DNA of 64,000 bases from Rhodopirellula sp. SM50 (GTDB lineage Bacteria; Planctomycetota; Planctomycetia; Pirellulales; Pirellulaceae), in the NCBI RefSeq assembly GCF_002289565.1, contig NZ_NTFY01000077.1:20895-84894 (forward strand), read 5' to 3'. The notes beneath the pieces were generated by a model. It worked only from the letters and a program-made list of their open reading frames with translations. It ran no database searches and was not told the origin of the DNA. A program made the translations under genes and the position numbers. Of this stretch, positions 60,502 to 64,000 are shown piece after piece (within the stretch, counting starts at the first letter, position 1; every line of letters starts with the position of its first letter).

Positions 60502-61017
60502 ATGAATGCTGTCGTTCGGCAAGAGACCAATCAGGATCGAGAGTCAATCTGGAAAGTCAATCGGCTGGCGTTCGGGGGCGAGGAAGAGGCGAATCTGGTC
60601 GATGCGCTGCGTGAAGGTGGCTTTGTTGCCATGTCGTTGGTTGCCGAATTGGACGGCGCGATCGTGGGCCACATCCTTTTCAGCCGCGTCGAGATCAGGA
60701 CAAGCGATGGAGCGGTCAATGCGCTGTCGTTGGCTCCGATGGCGGTTTTGCCCAGCCATCAACGACAAGGCATTGGAAGTGCACTCGTTGAAGCTGGTTT
60801 GGATGCCTGTCGAGGTTTGGGTCAGAAGATCGTGGTCGTGCTGGGGCATCCTGGGTTCTATCCCAGGTTTGGGTTTTCGGTGGATTTGGCGCGGTCCTTG
60901 AAGTCTCCGTTCGGCGGCGGTGATGCTTGGATGGCTCTGGAGCTTGAGCCCGGTGCGCTGGATGGGGTTGAAGGCACGGTGGAGTACTCGCAGCCGTTCA
61001 TGACGTTGGGGGAATGA
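60502..61017 (+). CDS. GNAT-family N-acetyltransferase (YhbS-like)
   Basis: 171 residues. ALSLAPMAVLPSHQRQGIGSALVEAG contains the acetyl-CoA R/Q-x-x-G-x-G/A motif, then VVLGHPGFYPRFGFSVD, matching the YhbS-like family. Starts ATG 60502. It overlaps the small membrane gene by ATGA. Target unknown. Confidence 0.88.
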   Translation: MNAVVRQETNQDRESIWKVNRLAFGGEEEANLVDALREGGFVAMSLVAELDGAIVGHILFSRVEIRTSDGAVNALSLAPMAVLPSHQRQGIGSALVEAGLDACRGLGQKIVVVLGHPGFYPRFGFSVDLARSLKSPFGGGDAWMALELEPGALDGVEGTVEYSQPFMTLGE

Positions 61018-61229
61018 TGGATTGGCGAACGGCAACCTTCGCGCTGGTGATCGCATTGGTGGTTGATTTGACCGCTGTTGAAATCCTGCGATCCATCGTC
61101 GACCGAAAACGACGAGAAGCGACCGGAATCGGCGGGACGCAGGACATCGCGATTTGGGGAACTCTTATTGGCGTGGTGTTAGTCATCGCCATTGTTGTCT
61201 GTGGAACGCTTTGGATTTTCGGCTTCTGA
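61014..61229 (+). CDS. Small two-helix membrane protein
   Basis: 71 residues with two hydrophobic helices (about 6-24 and 46-70: IWGTLIGVVLVIAIVVCGTLWIFG) and a basic cytoplasmic loop. ATGA overlap with the GNAT gene. Function unknown. Confidence 0.6.
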   Translation: MMDWRTATFALVIALVVDLTAVEILRSIVDRKRREATGIGGTQDIAIWGTLIGVVLVIAIVVCGTLWIFGF

Positions 61230-61721
61230 TCGAGTGGCGATAGGGATGCAGCTTAACGATCCCCGGCAGCCGTTCGAATTGCAGCATCCATTGCGTCATG
61301 CCGGACTGCAGCTTCAGGAACGGTTTTTCCCAGCGGTAGGGCTCGTCAATGGTTGGTGCTGATGGCATCGACTCTGTTTCGCGCTCCCTGATTCGTTGAA
61401 CAAATGGGGCATGGACACCAACCAACGTCGGGCCGAAACCATGGAAAGTCAGGCGGTTGTAGTCGGCTGAAAACTACAACCGTTTGGACGGCTGGAATTT
61501 CGAGATACTGTCCGTCGTTTTTGAAGACAATGACGCAGAAGACATTGACGAAATCGAGTTAGACGATCGGACACCAGCTCCGGGATGCTCTAACGATTCG
61601 CCGTTTCAGGCGCACTACAACCGCTCAAGAAAGTCCACAACCACTACAACCGATTTGGGGTGTTTACAACCGAAAAGCCGGTTTTGACAGCATGCTGTAA
61701 GTGCTGAAAGACGGGAGTTAC
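61230..61721. other. Gene-poor gap
   Basis: No protein is convincingly coding. GGTTGTAGT/ACTACAACCG motifs recur (61457, 61479, 61613, 61640-61670), small inverted and direct repeats. Confidence 0.35.
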
Positions 61722-61784
61722 GGCCCTCAAAAAAATCCGCATTCTTTTAAGAGTCCGTTGCTCTACCAATTGAGCTACAAGGGC
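61722..61784 (-). pseudogene. tRNA-Lys (CTT) remnant without T arm
   Basis: Minus strand: acceptor GCCCTTG, D arm GCTCAATTGGTAGAGC and the anticodon loop CTCTTAA are intact, then AAGAATGCGG and a T-run replace the anticodon 3' stem and T arm, while TGAGGGC at the end can still pair with the acceptor. About 63 nt, unlikely to work as a tRNA. Confidence 0.65.
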
Positions 61785-62228
61785 AAAACGCCGTGTTTTG
61801 CGGCGTTTCCTGTCGTTCCGGAAGCGATGACAGACGAGTCGAGACAGGGCGAGTTCGAGGGCATCAACGAAGACATGAACGTGGACCCAGGGAAACAAGG
61901 ATCACGGCAAGCCGCAAAGGAAAGGATTTCATCGTCCGATGCAAAAGCGGTGGCAAGACAATCGGGGCAAGACAATCGGGGCAAAACAATAGGGGCAAGA
62001 CAATTCCAGGCTGTGATTGTCTTGGCCTGTGCTGCTAGGGACGTCGATTTTATATGTGACGGACTTGATCGTAGCGGAAGGCGCTAGGACTTTTGCTGCG
62101 CCGGCCCTCTCTGGCGTTTGCTTGCTGCGCAAACGCCGTCTCTCCCAGAGGGAGAGAATCTCATTCGGTTGCCAAATCCTGCAGAAAAAGAATCGACGTC
62201 CGGCGGAGCAGCGGTAGGCGACTTGCCG
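61785..62228. repeat. Repeat-rich gap before pabB
   Basis: 61952-62006 contains four tandem copies of a 14-bp unit GGGGCAAGACAATC. 62100-62155 holds a hairpin on GGCGTTTGC/GCAAACGCC and CTCTCCCAGAGGGAGAG, a dispersed repeat type. No gene supported. Confidence 0.65.
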
Positions 62229-63731
62229 TCAGCGGCTGAACTGGATTTGCGGCGATTCTGCGGGCAGGGCGTTGAGCATCCCCGTCGCTTTGGCCCATGT
62301 CTCGGCCTCCTCGGCCGCCGGATGACTGCGCGCCGTGATGCCTCCGCCCACCGGGATCTGCAACCGGCCGGCCGAGGCCGTGATCGTGCGGATCAGGATG
62401 TTGAAATCCGCGTCGCCTCCGCAACTGAAATACCCCATCGATCCGCAGTACGGACCACGCGGATGGGGCTCCAGTTCCGCAATCGTTTTCATCGCTTCGA
62501 TCTTCGGCGCCCCGGTCACGCTGCCGCCCGGAAAACAGGCCATCACGACATCCACCGCGTCGACGTCGTCCACCAAGTCACCTTCGACGACCGAGACGAG
62601 GTGTTGCACAAATTGATACCGCTCGATCTCACAGAGCCGACTGACGACGACGCTTTCGTCGCGACAGACGCGAGACAGATCGTTCCGCATCAGGTCGACA
62701 ATCATGACGTTCTCGGCGCGGTCTTTTTCGCTGGCGAGCAACGTCGCGGCCAAGTCCGCATCGGCGGCCTCGTCGCCCGTGCGGGGAACCGTCCCCTTGA
62801 TCGGACGTGTCTCGACATGACGATCGCGGAGTTGCAAAAATCCTTCCGGTGACGAACTGAGCACCTGAAAGTCGCCTCCGTCGTAGTACCCGGCGAACGG
62901 GGCCGGATTGGCGGTGCGGAGCCGCAAGTACAACGCGGCCGGGTCGAGCGACGAGGCGGTCGTCAGACGCTGGGCCAAGTTGACTTGAAATGAATCGCCG
63001 CGGCGAATCCGTTCCACGATGTCCGCAACCGACGCGCGAAACCCTTCACCGGTGAAATTGCTGGTCACGTCGTCAGAGGCATCAGGCGGCGCGTCGAATC
63101 GGTGAACTGGTGGCGGCGACGGACGACCGGACGCCACGGTGGAAATCAATTCACAGATCTGGTCGGCGCGCTCGCCCGCGGATCGCAACCGACGCGCGGC
63201 CGCCGATGCCGGGGACGAATCGCCACCGCCGTCTAAGTCTTCCGCCGTGAAGCCTTGGCAGATCAACCAGGACCGTTTCTCAAAATGGTCGATCGCGATG
63301 GTCCAATCAAACACGCCGAACGACATCGCCGGAGTCGGCAAGTCGTTTTCCTGATGCAGATGGCATTCCGCCAACTCCTCCGGCTCCAACCAGCGGGCCG
63401 CTTCGTAACCGATCACTCCCACCAACCCGCCTTGAAATGGGGGCAACGAAGCGTCGAAGGCGTCGGGCAAGGCGTCAACCCAGCGCGACAACTCGGGCCA
63501 AGGGTTCGGCTGGTCCGGGAACACACTGAGACGCTTGACCGGGTCCGCGGACAAGAACGAGTACCGGGACAGCCGCCGCACCACCTCGTCGACGGACGTT
63601 TGTACGGTCGCCGAATCCAGCCAGACGCGCCCCGGCAAGCCTGACAGGGCTTCGAAGAGGTCGGCCACGTCCAAATCCAATGCGATCGGACGCACGACGG
63701 GCGGACGGCTCAATTCAGGACGCTTCGGCAC
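62229..63731 (-). CDS. pabB: Aminodeoxychorismate synthase component I
   Basis: 500 residues. C-terminal chorismate-binding domain: GDSFQVNLAQRL, SSSPEGFL, RPIKGTVPR, ENVMIVDLMRNDLSRVC, FPGGSVTGAPKIEAM, and DFNILIRTI. The order and length fit PabB rather than TrpE. The N-terminal third is the lower-conservation TrpE/PabB N domain. It makes 4-amino-4-deoxychorismate with PabA for folate synthesis. No pabA or pabC adjacent in the window. Confidence 0.9.
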   Translation of the reverse strand: MPKRPELSRPPVVRPIALDLDVADLFEALSGLPGRVWLDSATVQTSVDEVVRRLSRYSFLSADPVKRLSVFPDQPNPWPELSRWVDALPDAFDASLPPFQGGLVGVIGYEAARWLEPEELAECHLHQENDLPTPAMSFGVFDWTIAIDHFEKRSWLICQGFTAEDLDGGGDSSPASAAARRLRSAGERADQICELISTVASGRPSPPPVHRFDAPPDASDDVTSNFTGEGFRASVADIVERIRRGDSFQVNLAQRLTTASSLDPAALYLRLRTANPAPFAGYYDGGDFQVLSSSPEGFLQLRDRHVETRPIKGTVPRTGDEAADADLAATLLASEKDRAENVMIVDLMRNDLSRVCRDESVVVSRLCEIERYQFVQHLVSVVEGDLVDDVDAVDVVMACFPGGSVTGAPKIEAMKTIAELEPHPRGPYCGSMGYFSCGGDADFNILIRTITASAGRLQIPVGGGITARSHPAAEEAETWAKATGMLNALPAESPQIQFSR

Positions 63732-63899
63732 GAATAGGGTGAGGTGGATGGAGGAAGACGGGCAGGCGGACGGATTGTAGCTTGACTCTCGGTCGGGCGG
63801 CGTTCAACCGCAAATGCTGGTTGGGGCGGGGGGGGATGGCAGAAAGAGGGCGGGCAGGAAAATGGGGCAGGAGGGAGGAGTCAGGAACGGGGGGAAGGC

Positions 63900-64000
63900 A
63901 GAATGATGAGATGAGATGGCAGAACGATGAGATGGCAGAACGATGAGATGGCAGAACGATGAGATGGCAGAACGATGAGATGGCAGAACGATGAGATGGC
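63900..64000. repeat. 16-bp tandem repeat running off the window
   Basis: Unit GATGAGATGGCAGAAC repeated about six times with near-identity to the window end. It is preceded by a G-rich low-complexity stretch (63815-63895). Probably intergenic minisatellite. Confidence 0.85.

Overview
The window looks like a chromosomal segment of a planctomycete, probably a Pirellulaceae relative. This is an inference from the moderately high GC core genes, the abundant short palindromic repeats, and the style of the secreted and HEAT-repeat proteins. No rRNA or marker gene is present to prove it.

Left flank (1-12.9 kb), ordinary core genes: the C-terminus of an ammonium transporter, an MFS exporter, a HAD hydrolase, prephenate dehydrogenase (tyrA), bifunctional riboflavin enzyme (ribBA), an exported esterase, two overlapping trans-sulfuration PLP enzymes, two HEAT-like proteins and a tRNA with anticodon CAT. 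Right flank (59.4-64 kb): a metallophosphoesterase, a GNAT acetyltransferase, a small membrane protein, repeat-rich DNA with a tRNA-Lys remnant, and pabB.

Between them lies an island of about 46 kb (roughly 12.9-59.35 kb) built from modules. (1) 13.0-22.1 kb, a phage-like start: tyrosine recombinase, two AlpA/excisionase-type HTH proteins, a primosome-like protein overlapping a DnaB-type helicase, and a minus-strand cluster of RadC/JAB, gp88-like and small acidic proteins. (2) 22.6-29.1 kb, a dense tRNA array: about 30 recognisable tRNA genes, close to one per codon family, several structurally reduced (short-variable-arm Leu tRNAs, a 64-nt gene with anticodon UCA, truncated or T-armless forms). 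Four unknown small proteins and an S23/IVS-type four-helix-bundle cassette that truncates a tRNA-Val lie among them. (3) 29.2-35.0 kb, RNA-handling genes: a bacterial Ro60 (TROVE-vWA) protein, a secreted protein, a minus-strand ATP-dependent RNA ligase of the DRB0094/Rnl5 type, a dual-specificity-like phosphatase and a decayed second Ro60 copy. (4) 35.1-53.7 kb, a DNA phosphorothioation (Dnd) locus: dndA divergent from dndBCDE plus an HTH gene, preceded by a large accessory block. That block holds a Dnd-associated methyltransferase, a sigma-region-4-like protein, a PLD-helicase, a second SMC-like ATPase, a dnd-associated small protein, a ParB-like protein and a possible nuclease. (5) An IS256-family insertion. 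(6) A McrBC restriction pair whose McrB carries a DUF2461-like domain.

Inferred overall logic: a mobile or formerly mobile island that carries a spare translation set and RNA repair and quality-control proteins next to two DNA-based defence systems. The tRNA array, Ro60 and RNA ligase neighbourhood is the most unusual part.
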